A stretch of DNA of 64,000 nucleotides from Aralia elata (taxonomy: Eukaryota; Streptophyta; Magnoliopsida; Apiales; Araliaceae): NCBI GenBank assembly GCA_034770075.1, contig CM068383.1, positions 32,493,094 to 32,557,093 of the forward strand, written 5' to 3'. The notes under the pieces are model-generated. The model did no database searches. It had not been told where the DNA came from and saw nothing but the letters and a program-made list of their open reading frames with translations. The position numbers were made by a program, and so were the translations under genes. Shown piece by piece: positions 44,201 to 56,774 of this stretch (positions are counted from its first letter, which is position 1; every line of letters starts with the position of its first letter).

Positions 44201-45729
44201 GGCAAGGTGAAATTGATGCAGCTGACAGTCCAGGAGGAGTTGATACGGGACTTTGAACGTCTGGAGCTGGAAGTTAGGTATCCAATGGAGGGGGACGAAA
44301 AGGTGTTCGCCGTGACGGTAGGTCCAACTCTACTGGATAAGATACAGGAGGCTCAAGAATTTGACGAGGAATGCATTGACATTAAGAAACAGTTATCGGA
44401 GGGAAAAGCCTCGAAGTATAAGGTTGACAGCACAGGATTGCTGAGATTCGAGGGAAGGATTTGGATACCCTATGTACCAGACTTAAGGGAAGAAATTTTA
44501 CAGGAGGCCCATAATACGAGATTTTCAGTACATCCGGGTAGCACTAAGATGTATCAAGATCTTCGTCAACACTATTGGTGGCCGCATTTGAAAGGGGAAG
44601 TTGCAGAGTTCGTTAGCCGGTGTTTAACCTGTCAACGGATCAAGGCTGAGCACCAACGGCCGAGCGGATTGTTGCAACCCTTAGAGATTCCCGAATGGAA
44701 GTGGGAGCACATCACAATGGATTTTGTGGTGGGACTTCCAACAACGCAAAAGGGTCTAGACGCCATCTGGGTGATCGTGGATCGGTTGACCAAGTCTGCC
44801 CACTTTCTACCGATCAAGATCAGGTACAAATTAGAACAGTTGGCGAAACTTTATGTGAAGGAAATAGTATCACGACATGGAGTGCCGGTATCTATTGTGT
44901 CTGATAGGGATCCGCGCTTCACGTCAAATTTTTGGAGAAGCCTACAGGAGAGACTCGGAACACAGTTAAGAATGAGTACGGCATATCATCCTCAGACGGA
45001 TGGTCAGAGTGAGCGAACAATTCAGACTCTAGAGGATATGCTCCGGGCAGTTGTGATGGACTTAAGTGGCAGCTGGGACGATCACTTGCCACTAGTAGAG
45101 TTCGCTTACAACAATAGTTACCATGCTAGTATTGGTATGCCACCGTACGAAGCATTATACGGAAGAAAGTGTCGAACACCGTTGTGTTGGGACCAGAATT
45201 GGTACAACAAACCGTGGAAATTATTAAGGTAATAAGACAGCGGTTAGTAGCAGCCCAAGATCGTCAGAAGAAGTATGCCGACTTACATCGTCAGAAACGA
45301 GACTTTGAAGTTGGTAGCTTTGTGTTTCTGAAGGTATCACCCTGGAAAGGGAAGATCCGTTTTGGGAAGAAGGGCAAATTGAGCCCTAGGTTCATAGGAC
45401 CTTTTGAGATATTAAGGAGAATAGGCGAAGTGGCGTACGAGGTGGCGTTACCTCCTGAACTTGAGCACATCCACAACGTGTTTCATGTATCAGTGTTGCG
45501 TCCGTATAAGCCAGACTACAAACATGTCATCTCCTATGAACCAATTCAAGTCGAAAAGGATTTATCGTACGAGGAGGTTCCTGTTCAAATACTGGATAGG
45601 AAAGAGCAGAAGCTGAGAAATAAAATCATTCACTCGGTGAAGGTTCTCTGGAGAAATCACGCGGTGGAAGAGGCCACGTGGGAGCTCGAAGAGAAGATGA
45701 GAGCAAGTTACCCTCAATTATTCGAGTAA
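41222..45729 (+). pseudogene. gag-pol of Tek-E with chromodomain, two breaks
   Basis: One polyprotein. Gag core about residues 55-230 (KFLELKQGNMSVAEYAAKFN). Knuckles CNNCGKNHTGEC near 279, CYRCGQPGHMAPQC near 297 and CFSCGSPDHQIKDC. Protease YVLFDSGATCSFIS near 398. RT WGAPVLFVKKKDGSMRLCID near 618 and VVFIDDILVYS near 735. RNase H VYSDASHKGLGCVL, ELAAVVFALKIWRHYL, IYTDHKSLKYI. Integrase finger HPGSTKMYQDLRQHYWW ... CLTCQRI. Core ITMDFVVGLP, IVSDRDPRFTSNFW, YHPQTDGQSERTIQTLEDML. GPF/Y block, then chromodomain-like SVKVLWRNHAVEEATWELEE at the end. Breaks: TAG at 43700-43702, where Tek-D has a glutamine, and a roughly 28-bp deletion near 45190 that shifts the frame (compare Tek-I). Everything else is open. 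Confidence 0.95.
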
Positions 45730-45759
45730 CCTTAGATTGAAATTCCGAGGACGGAATTT

Positions 45760-45776
45760 TTATAAGGGGGAGAGGA
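45760..45776 (+). promoter_or_regulatory. Polypurine tract of Tek-E
   Basis: TATAAGGGGGAGAGGA directly before the 3' LTR (TGTAATG). It lies 31 bp after the pol stop, next to GGACGGAATTTTTATAAG. Confidence 0.9.
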
Positions 45777-48700
45777 TGTAATGTCCGGAAAATTTTAAAC
45801 ATCGTATCAAATGTATTTTTATAAATAAATTCATTTTATATAATTTTATAAATTTAATTGGATCCATGTGGGTATTATTATTATTTAATTATATAAATAC
45901 GTGGTCCAATAATTCTCTGTGCATTAAAAGGACTCATTAATAGTTTAATTAAATTAGTGAGTTGACCCTAAGATTTTATTTGCAAGAAAATTTGGAAAAT
46001 TAAATAAATAATTTTATCATTACGGGGTTAAATAATTCAAATAAAGAATTATGGTTGGAATAGATATTTTGAATAATTAATTAATTGGTTTAAGTAATTC
46101 AAAATATTAGAAATGTAAAGTGGCTATTTCAATTGGGTCATATATATTTTATTTGACCAAACCCATATTTTTTATTTTGGCCGCAGCCCACTTTTCCTTT
46201 TTATTTCTTTTTTTTCCTTGTTGGGCTAACAGGAGTGGGCAACCCCTTAAAATCTATTGGGTTGAGCCCAATCTCTAAAACAAGTTGGTGTAGACAAATC
46301 GGGTCGACCCATTCCATTTAATTCCAGTCGGGTAAGTCAAGGAACGGGTTGGACCCGTTTTCTTTAATTAGGACAACCGGAAATTCAATTTGGGGACAAC
46401 TGATTGAAGCCAATATTCTCAAAACCCCCAAATCGATCAGTCAAGAGGGAGGAAGGAAACCAGCCGAGCAAGAAGACCTAAGCCCTAGCCATCGAGCAAT
46501 CAAACCCAAACCCTCAATCAATCAGTGACGAGGGACGGGAGGGAGACGCCGGCGGCAGCATCAATCGACCGGCGGACCGTGCAAGGCTCGAGGCAGAAAT
46601 CGAAGAAACTGAACGACCAACGAGCGGACCAAGGGTCCCAGAATTTCAGCGACGCGACCGGTGGAAGGTGCGACGCTCGAGGAAACTGGCCGGCGAATTC
46701 ACTGTCGGCGAGCTACACATCAGTCACCCATCCCTTTCCTACCGCCGGTCATTGACCAAGCAATTAGGGTATTGCCCAATTAATTTCTTCTATAAATTGG
46801 ACCCCTTCCCAGACCCTGAAACTGCCGATTTTTGATTGTGAGTTCCCAATTAGAGAGAAATTAGGGTTCGAAAATTTCAAGGAAGAGGGAAACAGGGGAG
46901 GTTTGTTCGTGGCTTCCAAATTTCGTCTGGAGTGAATGTCCAATTTGGCCACCTATTTTGGTAGGAGGAGAAGGTCGGCCACCCGCTCAAACCCAAGGTA
47001 TAGCTGTAGGGTCTATCAAACCACTGTGATGGTTTTTATTTAGTGTTGGTATGAATTTTCATTCTTCTGTACTTGGTTTGGGTTGCCAATTTTGTTAGGA
47101 TGTTTATGTTATACACAGTATTGCATTGGGATAATTATTTCCTTGATTTGGGCTACACAGTGTATAGTAGTGGAATTATTTGGTGAAATTAGGAACTGTA
47201 TTACATTGACTGGTTTAAAAGAAAATCTGGTATTTAATGGTGTTAATCCTTGTGTTTTTCTCTTGTGTTTATTGCTGGAAAATCTGTGTATGGTATCAAA
47301 CTCAAAACTTACCTTGTATTGGGTTGTTGCTTTGGCGGGGAATCTATGTACTGAAGGACCAAACTCAGTTCCATTAGCTAAACTGTTCTGTCGGCAAAAT
47401 AGCTATAAGATCAAACCTTGTTATTTTGATGTGTTAATGGCAGCCGTGTGTGAGTCCCAACTATGGTATTGGGTGTGTTTTGCTGCTGTGCAAACTTTGG
47501 AAAAACAGAGGAAGGATGCACATCATAAGGCAGTACTCTGCCCAAATTTTTCCTTGTAACTGGGTAGTAATTTTGTTAGCTAAAACCATAATGAATAAGT
47601 GTGAACAAAGCTAATTATTTAATTATTAACCAGGTATGAGTAAAATTTATAATTTGGTTATTTACTATTTAACATAAACAATAAATAAAGATAATAAATA
47701 TTAAATAATAAAGTTAAATAAATAATTACTTATCGGTTTGTAATAACTAAAGGTAGTAAATATTTAGTTATTATTTAATATTAAATGATAACTAAGTATG
47801 AGTAAAGATAATTATTTATTATTTGTTTATCAATAATAATAAGTAAAGACAATAAATATTTAATTATTATTTACATAATAATTAAATATGAATAAAGTTA
47901 ATAATTATTTATTATTTATTAATAAATAATAAATAAAGATAATAAATATTTAATTATTATTTAATAATAATAATAATTAAATATGAATAAAGTTAATAAA
48001 ATAATTATTTATTATTTATTAATAAATAATAAATAAAGATAATAAATATTTAATTATTATTTAATAATAATAATAATTAAATATGAATAAAGATAATAAA
48101 ATAATTATTTATTATTTATTAATAAATAATAAATAAAGGTAATAAATATTTAATAATAATAATTAAATATGAATAAAGTTAATAAAATAATTATTTATTA
48201 TTTAATAATTAATAATAAATAAAGATAATAAATATTTAATTATTATTTAATAATAATAATAATTAAATATGAGTAAAGTTAATAAAATAATTATTTGTTA
48301 TTGTTCCAATAAATAATAAATAAAGATAATGAATATTTAATTATTATTTAATAATAATAATAATTAAGTATGAATAAAATTAATAAATAATTATTTATTA
48401 TTGCTCCAACAAATAATAAATAAAGATAGTGAATATTTAATTATTATAATAATACTTAAGTATGAATAAAGTTATTGAATAAGAAGGAAATTAACTACTT
48501 AATCATTAATGAAATAATGATTAAGTATGAGGGAAATTTATAAGTTAATTATTTTTGGCCCTTAATAAATAAAGATAATTAATTAATTATTATTTAATTG
48601 ATAATTAAATAATAATTAAGTGTGAATAAAAGTTAATAAATAATTATTTATTATTTAGCAATAAATAATAAATAAGAATAATAGATAGTTAATTATTATT

Positions 48701-50203
48701 TAATATTAAATAATAATTAAGTGTGTAGAATTAGTACCTTAAGTATTTAATTAGTGTTGAATGAGGAACAAGTGTAATAGTTACTCAATTACCCTTAAGG
48801 TAAATAATAATTAAGTAAATAAAAGATTAAGTAAGAGACCAACTGCTATTTAGTTGCTATTAAATTATGTTAAATTTATTAATTATTTTGTAACTAATAA
48901 ATAAGAAATTTTAACCCACAGGTAGAAGGGTATTCAAATGATAAGTGACCCTGATTAATTATTATCTGTTCAAATAATACCTAGAGGCCATTAAATTTTG
49001 TTAAGCTGATGGCTAGGTAGTAATTAAATTCGGTGAATTGTTTATCTGCTAAATGAATAGCATAAGTGGGTATAATTACGCAATGCTAATGGATAAACCA
49101 ACTCTACCAGCTGATAGGTTATCCAAGGTCAAGTAATTAAAGCTAAGATTTAAATTGTAGCTGAGCGATCAGGCAAGTTCCTAACCCTAAACTTCTTTCA
49201 TTCTTGCAAGTTCCTCTCACTCAATTTTGGTATTGAGCAAGCTTTTAAACCTTATGCATTGTTTAAATTCGTGCAAAAAGGTATATATTGTTGCAAGTTA
49301 TTCTTTAAGCTTGAATCTTATTTCTGAGCACGCTTTAAGTGGTCTAATTACTTTTAAAATTATTCCACATCTGTATATTTATTGACATTCGCACTCGTGC
49401 ATTTGAAATTCGTATGTTTAAATTCAGGAATTTATAAACCATTCAATGGTTAAGTCTGAACCCTTGTTCGGTCAGACAATTATGTGAGAATTTATAAAAG
49501 CTATCCGAACCAATCAATGGTAAGGATTCTTAGACTGTATGAACACCCCTTTATTTATAGGGGAGTACCCCACGTACCGTATATAAGGTACAAACAGCAG
49601 AATTAAATGTTATGCATATACATAGGGTACGCGAGGCTGATCCCCTCAAGTACGTTATTCTGTAGCCAGTAACCAGAGGGTCAACCAGCTATTGACTCCT
49701 CTGGAAGTTATCGTTCAAAGTCTATCTGACTATCAATTGTTCTAAAAGCATTTAATGTTCTTGCTTCTGATTATTCTATTGTTGAAATCCTTTTAATATT
49801 CCTTCATCATGATATATCTTTATTGTTGCACATTAAACTTGCTGGGCAAACTCGTTGCTCATTCTTGCTATATCATGACTTCATTGCAGCTAAACCCGAG
49901 ACGTCAGGGAAGAACAAAGGGAAAGAAAAGATGAAATGATAAACGTCTCGTAGCTGACTTTAGATTCATGTGTTAGTTACTTTTCTGTTAATGTAATTTA
50001 AACCCTGCTAGCTATTTAGGGTATGGATTGTGTAAACGTTTAAGGTTATTCGTATTCTGGGACTAGTAACACCTTGTAATGAACAACGTATGTTTATTAT
50101 ATTCCGCACTTCCAGATATCATATGTTGTTAGAGGTGAATGTTTGTATTGGATCGTGATGACCAGATCCGGGTATTTGGAGACCCGAATTTGGGGGCGTC
50201 ACA
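45777..50203 (+). repeat. 3' LTR of Tek-E
   Basis: 4427 bp, partner of 35318-39776. Length differs by 32 bp through five indels: a CGG unit near 46550, one G near 46744, 28 bp in the AT-rich array (near 48440), and two compensating single bases near 48629 and 48656. It is followed by AAATT. Confidence 0.95.
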
Positions 50204-50208
50204 AAATT

Positions 50209-50873
50209 TTTATGTGCTAATAGCGATGATTTAATTTTTATGTGCCAGTGGCGGTGATGTATTATATAGTATTGATCAATACAGGGCACAACGGGACTGA
50301 TCATCCTCCGTGTCCGTAAGACCAGACGGTTTACAGATGAATTTCTGTTTAAACCTTTTTAAAATTAAAAAATGACAGTTCATGGTCTTTTGACCACTCG
50401 GTATTCAAAAGTCACTCCGTTGTTTCAAAAATTCTTAAAATGATTTGATATGTTGTTAAGAATGGTTTCAAATGACTTCACCACTATTGATTCGTGGTAG
50501 AAGTAGTCCTCAAAGAAAATATTTACTTCTTCAGCGCATTATTATAATTGTTATTACTTGCTGAGCAATTGAATGCTCATTCTTGCTTCGACTTAAATGT
50601 TTTCAACTAAGTGTGATCGACCAGAAGGCTCTGGCAAGGACAAGGGAAAGCTGAAGAAATAAGTTGTATGGTGTTATCTGTAATAATTAGTCTTTTGTAT
50701 TGTGATCATATATATTATGTAACATGTAAATAATGTAATTAAAGGTTGCCATACCTGGGCAATAGACAACTCTGATATAAATATGAGGTTTGTAATATAT
50801 TAAATAGCTCAAAGAAATGGTATCGTGATGCACCAAATACGGGTTACAAGTACTCGGATTTGGGGGCGTCACA
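50209..50873 (+). repeat. Tek-F LTR remnant, right part
   Basis: Ends CGGATTTGGGGGCGTCACA, the LTR end of this lineage. A 29-bp near-repeat (TTTTTATGTGCTAATAGCGATG / TTTTTATGTGCCAGTGGCGGTG) opens it. No primer site follows. Instead the start of a minus-strand ORF0 lies directly beyond, so this is a solo or 3' LTR inserted in Tek-G. Confidence 0.7.
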
Positions 50874-51136
50874 CTTAACCTCCCTAGGCTGATTGAATCC
50901 TCCAACATCCGACATCCAGACAACAAAGTTTAAGTTTTAATTAATACTCGATACCTCTCGCGGCACATAGGTTGTTAACACATAAGCACATAGCACATAA
51001 AGTCTTTTTATTATCTTTAATGAATTCCTTAGAACTCGATAAGAGTTTATCACCACTATATTTTTTGTCTCCTAAAAGGCTACTACCCTAAGGTTTCCCC
51101 ACCTAAGGTTCATAACCTACAACTCTGATACCAACC
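50874..51136 (-). pseudogene. Tek-G leader, primer site and ORF0 start
   Basis: On the minus strand, an LTR end is followed by an initiator-Met-type primer site (plus-strand CTCTGATACCA, 51123-51133), a 200-bp leader and an ATG at 50915. The ATG opens MSDVGGFNQPREVK, like ORF0 of Tek-D (MSEVGQTSQFRVEE). The frame is cut after 14 codons by the Tek-F LTR. The sequence before the ATG (TTTGTTGTCTGG) is the Tek-D acceptor site with its AG lost. Confidence 0.7.
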
Positions 51137-51758
51137 TGTGACACCCCCAAATCTGGGTACTTCATTCCCACAGGATTTGATGTTCGCTATCCAAATAAAT
51201 CACATCACATCTAACTGATAATAGTAACTGGCACAACATGAGTGTCAGTTAAGGCTAATATGCATTTAACTGATCCCATGTTCATAAGGCCATGTTTGAT
51301 TTGTCATTTAAAACTCCTTTTTAGTTTATTTTAATTAACTTGTTTATTATATAGTTTATTGGTCACACTTTAATAATCAAATTATATTAGTTAATTTCAA
51401 TTAAATAAAAGTCACTCCTACTCATTAAATCAAATTATCACATCATTAAAATTCTCATATAATTAAAATTCTCATTTATTTAATTATGACAAATCAATAA
51501 ATCTCTAATTAATTATTAAATTAATTAGAATAACATTACAATTAACAAACAACTCATTTAGTTTAATTATTACAATTAAATTCACACTTTGCACTATAAA
51601 ATTATTTCACATTAATATAATCAATGTAACACATTTAATTAAATTAATCTACAACAATTTCATCAAATATTTATTTAACTCAATAAATAAATCAACACAA
51701 ATATTTATTTAATTTAATAAATATTTAAAGATCAAATATAAAAATCTCGTTCGTTACA
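51137..51758 (-). repeat. LTR of Tek-G, internally deleted
   Basis: TG...CA ends in the minus sense (plus-strand TGTGACACCCCCAAATC ... CGTTACA). It is only 622 bp, against 2.8 kb for the related Tek-I LTR. The shared GGCC(A/C)TGTTTG phrase (51290) and AT-rich start remain, and the GC-rich array is gone. It has a primer site on one side and a polypurine tract on the other. Confidence 0.75.
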
Positions 51759-51886
51759 TCTTTCCCCCCTTAAAAGGATTCTGTCCCCAGAATCACGACT
51801 AAATTAATTCGTCCCGTTATAGGCCATAAGAAGAAGGAAGAAAATGTCTCCCTAGTGTTGCAGGGGGAATCCCGAAGGAATAACAA
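51759..51886 (-). other. Polypurine tract and internal 3' remnant next to the Tek-G LTR
   Basis: Minus-strand CTGGGGACAGAATCC then AAGGGGGGAAAGA, directly before the LTR start TGTAACGAACG. This is the 3' internal end of a Tekay-like element, matching the tract of Tek-I. Only about 130 bp remain before the Tek-K LTR. Confidence 0.7.
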
Positions 51887-53842
51887 TGTAACGATCGAGA
51901 ATATAGCTTATCCTTATAATTAGGATTTTTAATATTTATTAAATATAAATAAATTTTTAATAGAATGAATTGTGTTTTATGTGTTTATATAAAGGTTAAT
52001 TATTGACTTGATGTACGTGTTATGTGATTAGGAATATGTGTTCGAATTTCATAGACGAAATAAAAATTTTACGAGAAAACGCCGAAAACACTATTCATAA
52101 AACGCAGAAATTGAATTTTTCGTTTTTCGAATTTTCGAATCTTCGAATCATAGGATGTTAATTGTTCGAGGACGGGAGACGTAATCGCCAATAAAACTGA
52201 CGAAAGAAATTTTGCAGTTTTCGCATGCGAGACGAGTTAGATTGTCTAACTAAAAAGGAAAGCGGGTAATCGAGAGACGATACTATGAACCCTAATCATT
52301 TAGAAAAGGGTAAAGTGGACTTTTGGCTAACTATAATAATTCTAATAGTGAACTATAAAGAAACTGGAAATCAAAACTAAGTTTCGAAGTAACCGAATCA
52401 AAATGAGCCTAGGTTTTTAAAGTGGCTTGGTTAGGGTTTGGGATGGCTTGGCTTAGGGTTGAGCCATGGCTTAGTAACTAGGGTTAAAACCTAAATCTTA
52501 AGGCTTAACAAAGGAAGTGAACAAGTATCACTTTGTGGGGAGATGAGTGGCTATGTGCCACCTTGTGGGAGTTAAGCATGTGGTGAATTGAACTTGAAAA
52601 AGCAAGAGATAAGGATGTTGGGGGTGGAGGAGACAAACTAGGATGGAAACTTAACACTTTTGGTAAGTTTTGGTTCATGGGAGACAAGCATTTAAGGCTT
52701 GGTTTCCCTTTATTTTGCTTAGCTTGCCAAACATGGCCTTAGGCCATCATTTGGTTCCTTAACCTTTCCTAAGTTAATTTAACCTTGGAGCATGGTTAGG
52801 TTAGTTGGTGGGAGAATTAGGTTAAGTCATCCAAACACTCAGCCATTTTCATCTCATTCCCTCATTCATCCATGAGAAAGCTAATCAAAGAAAGAAAAAT
52901 AGAGATTCTGAGATATCATCTAAGAAGGAGGATCAAGATCATTAGCTTTGATCACTTAGCAAAGATAAGGAGGAAGAATAGCATATTAGAATCAAAAAGA
53001 AAAAGAAAAGCAAGGAAAAAGGTAAGAATAACAACCTAGTTTCTTCACTTTTTCTTTTATGATTCGATAGCTTTAAATAGCCTTGTAGCTTGATTACGAA
53101 GTGCATGTTGGTGGTTATTGATTTATTGATCATTGAAGGATCATGGAGAGACAAGGAGGATTATATATGTGATAACCTTGTGAAAACTTACCGGTAAATG
53201 CCATGAAAGCGAAAACGATTATTAAAATCCTAAACCTATGCGTAAAGGATGGAAAACCTTATTAGAGGACATAAAAAGGACTTAGAATTATTGCTGTTGT
53301 GTGTTGGACATAAGTCATATATGTAGTAGGAAAAGTTCCATGTGAAACGGTGGAAAAATACGCCATAACGAAGTTATGGTGAATTTTTTTGAAAAGACGT
53401 CTTAAGACGAGAGTATAAAACTTAATACCGCGTAAGGGGTAGGTTTTTGGCTATCGCGTTTGGGCGAGTCCGAAATCATAGGTCTCTTATAGTATATGAA
53501 AAATGGGATTCGTGGGCTTAAGAACGAGTTTAATCCGATTTCGGATGAATGAGTTGCGACGACTTGAAGGTTTGACGCTGAAAACGTCGTTTATTGAAAA
53601 GTCGTCGGTGTCGGGACTTTTGATCCAATGATTGAGATTGCTAGAAATCTTGGAAAGTTGTTCCGAGTATGTGAAGTTATAGTTAATGTGGTATGTTAGA
53701 AGTAGCTTTGGACGTTTGAAGTCGATCACGGCGTCAGAAAGTTTTCTGCAGCAAAAATTTTCTGGCAGACAAAGCAGTTCCCGCCGAGGTGGGCTCGTTT
53801 TACCTGTTAATCTCGTCGGGGCAAGCTCGGCAGAGGAGTCGG
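51887..53842 (+). repeat. Tek-K, LTR fragment without its end
   Basis: Begins TGTAACGATCGAGAATATAGC. No ORF. It carries the CCAAACATGGCCTTAGGCC phrase (52729-52747), a leader-like purine-rich region (52865-53020) and a strong splice-donor-like AAAAAGGTAAGAATA (53016-53030). Weak GC-rich units (CCCGCCGAGGTGGG, TCGTCGGGGCAAG) lie at 53780-53830. It is cut at 53842 by the Tek-I LTR, so the usual TGTCACA end is missing. Confidence 0.65.
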
Positions 53843-56657
53843 TGTGACACCCCCAAATCCGGTTACTTAAATCCCACGGATCTAGTGCTCACGATACTTC
53901 ATAATCATATCTAACTACCCATGGCAAAGGTAATATAAACTAAACATGGTAAAATAAATAAAAATTACATAATCCAAACCAAGTTTGATTACATAACCAA
54001 TACGATCCCAAGTAATCTAACCTTTAATTATTACATTATAACAGTGGAATATCATAATCAAATTAAGTCCATTACATAATTCAAATTGTTTAAACTTTAA
54101 ACTAATCTTCTTCAGTTATTCATCTTGCTATTGCCCTTGCTCGAGGACGGCTCATCTGTCTTTCCATTCTTAGCTGCAAATATTTATGCAAGAGTGAGCA
54201 AACAATTGCCGACAAAGATAACAATAATATCATATGAACAATCGATCAATAATTTCAAATGAATAATATAAACCTTTCTGAATTCAACCAAACATAGATG
54301 AAGGACTATTCGCTCAATAAGAAACTTTGCTTTTGAATCAAGTTTATATTATGAGATCAAAAGTACATCTGAGGGTCACAAGACCATGAACTATGTCCTT
54401 AGGTTAACGAGTATTTCTACTGCAACCTTTAACAGTCTTATAGACCATAGGACTACCGTCTCGTACTCCGGGGGATCAGCCCTCAATGTAATGTGCACAT
54501 ACACCTTAACGCTATTGCGTAACTTATTCCCCTAAATTAGGGTTGTTCATCTCAGTTCTGACATCGGAGTCCGTACCAAAAGAAGTTTGGATTGGAACAG
54601 TTTCGAAGAAAATCCAAGTCTTTGGAACGCACATCAACTATGGACTAGTTGAATCAAAATGGTTTTAATAATCATTCAAGGTTTGATAATAAGTAATCTT
54701 GAACAAGATATTATAACAATGATTGGATATCAATGTTTAACAATTGAACAATTTCATTTATCAAGATAACGCTTTCAGAAGAATTGAAATGCTTTTCAAA
54801 AGAATATTAGTATTACATCAATTTAAATAACCTTGCTGAACAATAAAAGTGCCAAGGTTAAGAACTTGCTCAATAAAAGTAAAATAAGAAAGCTGCGACA
54901 TTTTTAATCAAGACAGGGATAAAAGAACTTGCTTTCAATGAAATAAAAAGATTAAGGGTAGAAAACTTGCCCCGTGCGTAGATTACAAATTAAAATTCAC
55001 GTTCCTTAATCAACCTATACATTCCGTTTATAAAGCAGTAACAATAATTATTTACAGTATTATAAACACTTTAGGATTCGTTTTCATCCAATTTCATTTT
55101 AATATCTCAATTGTCATATGATAATCAATAGGTATTTGCTTATCATCCATCGTAGTATCTTATTATTCATTTAATACCTTAGTCTAAGCATTAAATATGC
55201 ATATGGTAATATAACATGATCATAAAGAAAAAGAAAAAATTTCATTTCCTGTTCCACCGCCGGGGCGGTACATTTCCTTCACAAAATTCCCGCTGGGGCG
55301 AGGCTACCGCCGGGGCGGTTGAAATTAGTTCAATTTGGGCGCCGGGGCGATTACACCGCCGGGGCGACAAAACCAGTTCATTTATACCGCCGGGGCGGGG
55401 ACACCACCGGGGCGCTAACTCTAGTGTATTTCCACCGCTGGGGCGGTGGACCCGAATGTCAGTTCCTCCAGTTCGCGAAGAACATAGAAAATGCCAAATT
55501 TGGCCAAATTTTTTCACAATTCACCAATTTAATTACTACCCACACATCATATGCGTTTATAAAGCCAAAACCCATTATATACACAACGATTTCAGCATCA
55601 TAGACAATCTAAACAACTAATTTAAAGGTTAAAAATTCACTGTTTATACCTTATTATCATGTTTTGATATATTAAGCGTAATCGGTCAGTATGAACTCGT
55701 TATTCAACCATTTCGATCCATTTAACTTGCAATCTCTTCGTATCTTAGTGAATTATGACAAACAACTATTAATTATAGATTGTAAGCATGAATTGACCAT
55801 CATTTTTTACTCTTAGAATAGACCATGAAGCACTGTGAAATCGAAAATCCATGTTTTTTCCTACTTCATGCTTATACACGAATTTAAACACTGTAACATC
55901 ATATACAAATGCTATATAACAGATTATAAATACTTAGCAACATATATAGTCATTATATCATCAAGTCTTAGCAATTGTATTCATCCAAATTTATCACAGA
56001 GAAGTAATTTGAAAAAAAATATGAATTAAAACTTAAAGCTAGATTATTACCTCTTTAGCTCTTCCTAGACTATGATTGGAAAAACTTGGCAATCTTCCTT
56101 CTTCCTCCTTCTTAAATTCACAGAGAACTCTTCTCACTCTCTTTTCTTTTTTCTCTCAACAAAACTCTGTTTTTGTTTTTAGGCTTAGCAAACATAACGT
56201 AAAAAAACTGATCCAATACTCAATACACATTAAGTCTCAGCTGTTACAAAATTTAAACAGTCTCAAGGCCCTGTTTGGCTTGAGCCTCAAATAACCTATT
56301 TTCTCTTTATTTTAATAGTTATTTTATAATATAGTTTAATTGTCACACTTCAACTTAATTAAAAACAAATTCAATTAAACCTTACTAATTAAATTATAAC
56401 TTCTATTTGGCCAATTATAAATTAATTCAATAAATTATTTTATTCAAATAAATCATTAATCATCTAATTTAATTATTAAATTAAATTAGAATAAACACCA
56501 AATCACCACACAAATAACAATTAACATAATTATACTAAAATAAATTACTCCACAATAATTCCATCAATTATTTATTTTATTCAATAAATAAATCAACTAA
56601 AATATTTATTTAACTCAATAAATATTTTATTTATTCACAAAAATCACATTCGTTACA
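53843..56657 (-). repeat. 3' LTR of Tek-I
   Basis: 2815 bp, plus-strand TGTGACACCCCCAAATCCGG ... ATTCGTTACA. It has a GC-rich hairpin array (55255-55449) and a splice-donor-like AAAGAGGTAATAATC (minus strand, around 56051). It carries the GGCCCTGTTTGGCTTGAGCC phrase shared with Tek-G. The polypurine tract and pol end follow on the right. Confidence 0.85.
55255..55449 (-). repeat. CCGCCGGGGCGG array in the Tek-I LTR
   Basis: About nine units in 195 bp: ACCGCCGGGGCGGT (several), CCCGCTGGGGCGAG, GCGCCGGGGCGAT, ACCACCGGGGCGC, ACCGCTGGGGCGGT and others. Spacers such as ACATTTCCTTCACAAAATTC match the Tek-D spacer ATTTTGTGAAGGAAACTCC in reverse, so the arrays of Tek-D and Tek-I share ancestry. Confidence 0.85.
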
Positions 56658-56760
56658 TCGTTCCCTCCTTAAAAGGATTCTGTCCCCAGAATCACAACGC
56701 AATTAACCCATCTGTTACATCCTTCCCTCCTTAAAAAGATTTTGTCCCCAGAATCGCTAT
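56658..56760 (-). promoter_or_regulatory. Duplicated polypurine tract / LTR-start module of Tek-I
   Basis: Minus strand: GAATCCTTTTAAGGAGGGAACGA then TGTAAC (LTR start at 56657). About 62 bp further upstream is a second copy, AAGGAGGGAAGGA then TGTAAC (56719). Each copy includes CTGGGGACA. Either tract could have primed; the LTR boundary I use is the inner one. Confidence 0.75.
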
Positions 56761-56774
56761 ATATACACTAAACA

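Larger units (their letters stand above)
35313..50208 (+). mobile_element. Tek-E, young Tekay/Del-like chromovirus with 4.4-kb LTRs
   Basis: A nearly intact 14.9-kb element (35318-50203) flanked by the 5-bp duplication AAATT (35313-35317, 50204-50208). The order is 5' LTR, initiator-Met primer site, ORF0, gag-pol with chromodomain, polypurine tract and 3' LTR. The two LTRs differ by about ten substitutions by eye and five small indels, so insertion was recent. Pol has one amber stop and one small frameshifting deletion. It sits inside the Tek-F LTR. Confidence 0.96.

Noticed and set aside
55216..55620. Open frames over the GC-rich array of Tek-I, and similar ones at 2601-3011, 13532-13741, 27065-27477 and 6133-6529.
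   Set aside because: They only translate the CGCCCCGGCG repeats (RRGE/PGR-like strings) and are open in several frames.
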